Below, in pieces: positions 5,152 through 5,180 of a stretch of DNA of 5,180 nucleotides. Origin of the DNA: Gammaproteobacteria bacterium. Its GTDB lineage: Bacteria > Pseudomonadota > Gammaproteobacteria > Steroidobacterales > Steroidobacteraceae. The DNA is taken from contig PMNQ01000026.1 in NCBI GenBank assembly GCA_003162555.1, positions 14,724 to 19,903 on the forward strand, written 5' to 3'. Within the stretch, counting starts at the first letter, position 1. Each line of letters opens with the position of its first letter. Below the pieces are notes generated by a model. That model saw only the letters and a program-made list of their open reading frames with translations. It did no database searches and was not told where the DNA came from. The position numbers were made by a program, and so were the translations under genes.

Positions 5152-5180
5152 CCGCGGAACCGCTGTCGCAGTTCCGCGGC
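5151..5180. repeat. Inverted repeat with perfect 10-bp GC-rich arms at the right edge
   Basis: GCCGCGGAAC (5151-5160) and GTTCCGCGGC (5171-5180) pair perfectly around a 10-base loop, and the stem may continue past the window. It could be a transcription terminator for a gene to the right, a REP-like intergenic palindrome, or part of a structured leader. On the - strand the base run after the stem has only three T, so a standard intrinsic terminator in that direction is doubtful. The + strand continuation is not visible. Confidence 0.6.

Overview
The window is GC-rich DNA from a Gram-negative bacterium, most likely a gammaproteobacterium. Mpl (a peptidoglycan-recycling ligase), CpdA/Icc and RNase D occur together, and all three closely resemble the Escherichia coli proteins as I remember them. 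The lineage is an inference from protein resemblance and base composition; no rRNA or marker gene is present to prove it. Five complete protein genes fill almost all of the window, and I see no mobile element, CRISPR array, tRNA or rRNA.

Layout. Positions 1-145 hold no convincing gene, only a small palindromic structure at the left edge and a candidate adk promoter. adk (146-1045, +) encodes adenylate kinase with a Gram-positive-style four-cysteine lid and an unusual 85-residue Lys/Arg-rich C-terminal tail made largely of tetrapeptide repeats. rnd (1042-about 2136, -) encodes RNase D; it converges on adk and the two stop codons overlap. mpl (2190-3584, +) diverges from rnd over a very compact, dyad-symmetric promoter region. 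A small LON-substrate-binding-domain gene (3613-4212, +) follows mpl, probably in one operon. cpdA (4229-5023, -) converges on it and encodes a cAMP phosphodiesterase. The last 157 bases are non-coding and rich in overlapping inverted repeats.

How the genes relate. Mpl recovers cell-wall peptide during growth. RNase D matures the 3' ends of stable RNAs and releases nucleoside monophosphates. CpdA converts cAMP to 5'-AMP, and adenylate kinase turns AMP into ADP. A shared AMP theme can be seen in adk, rnd and cpdA, but each is a housekeeping gene and co-location may be chance.

The ordinary core is well understood. The most unusual points are the histone-like tail on adenylate kinase, a recurring pattern of -10-like hexamers just 6-10 bases before start codons with no Shine-Dalgarno sequence (possible leaderless or near-leaderless mRNAs), the mirror-image rnd/mpl promoters, and the nested inverted repeats at the right end. 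No undescribed multi-gene system is evident.
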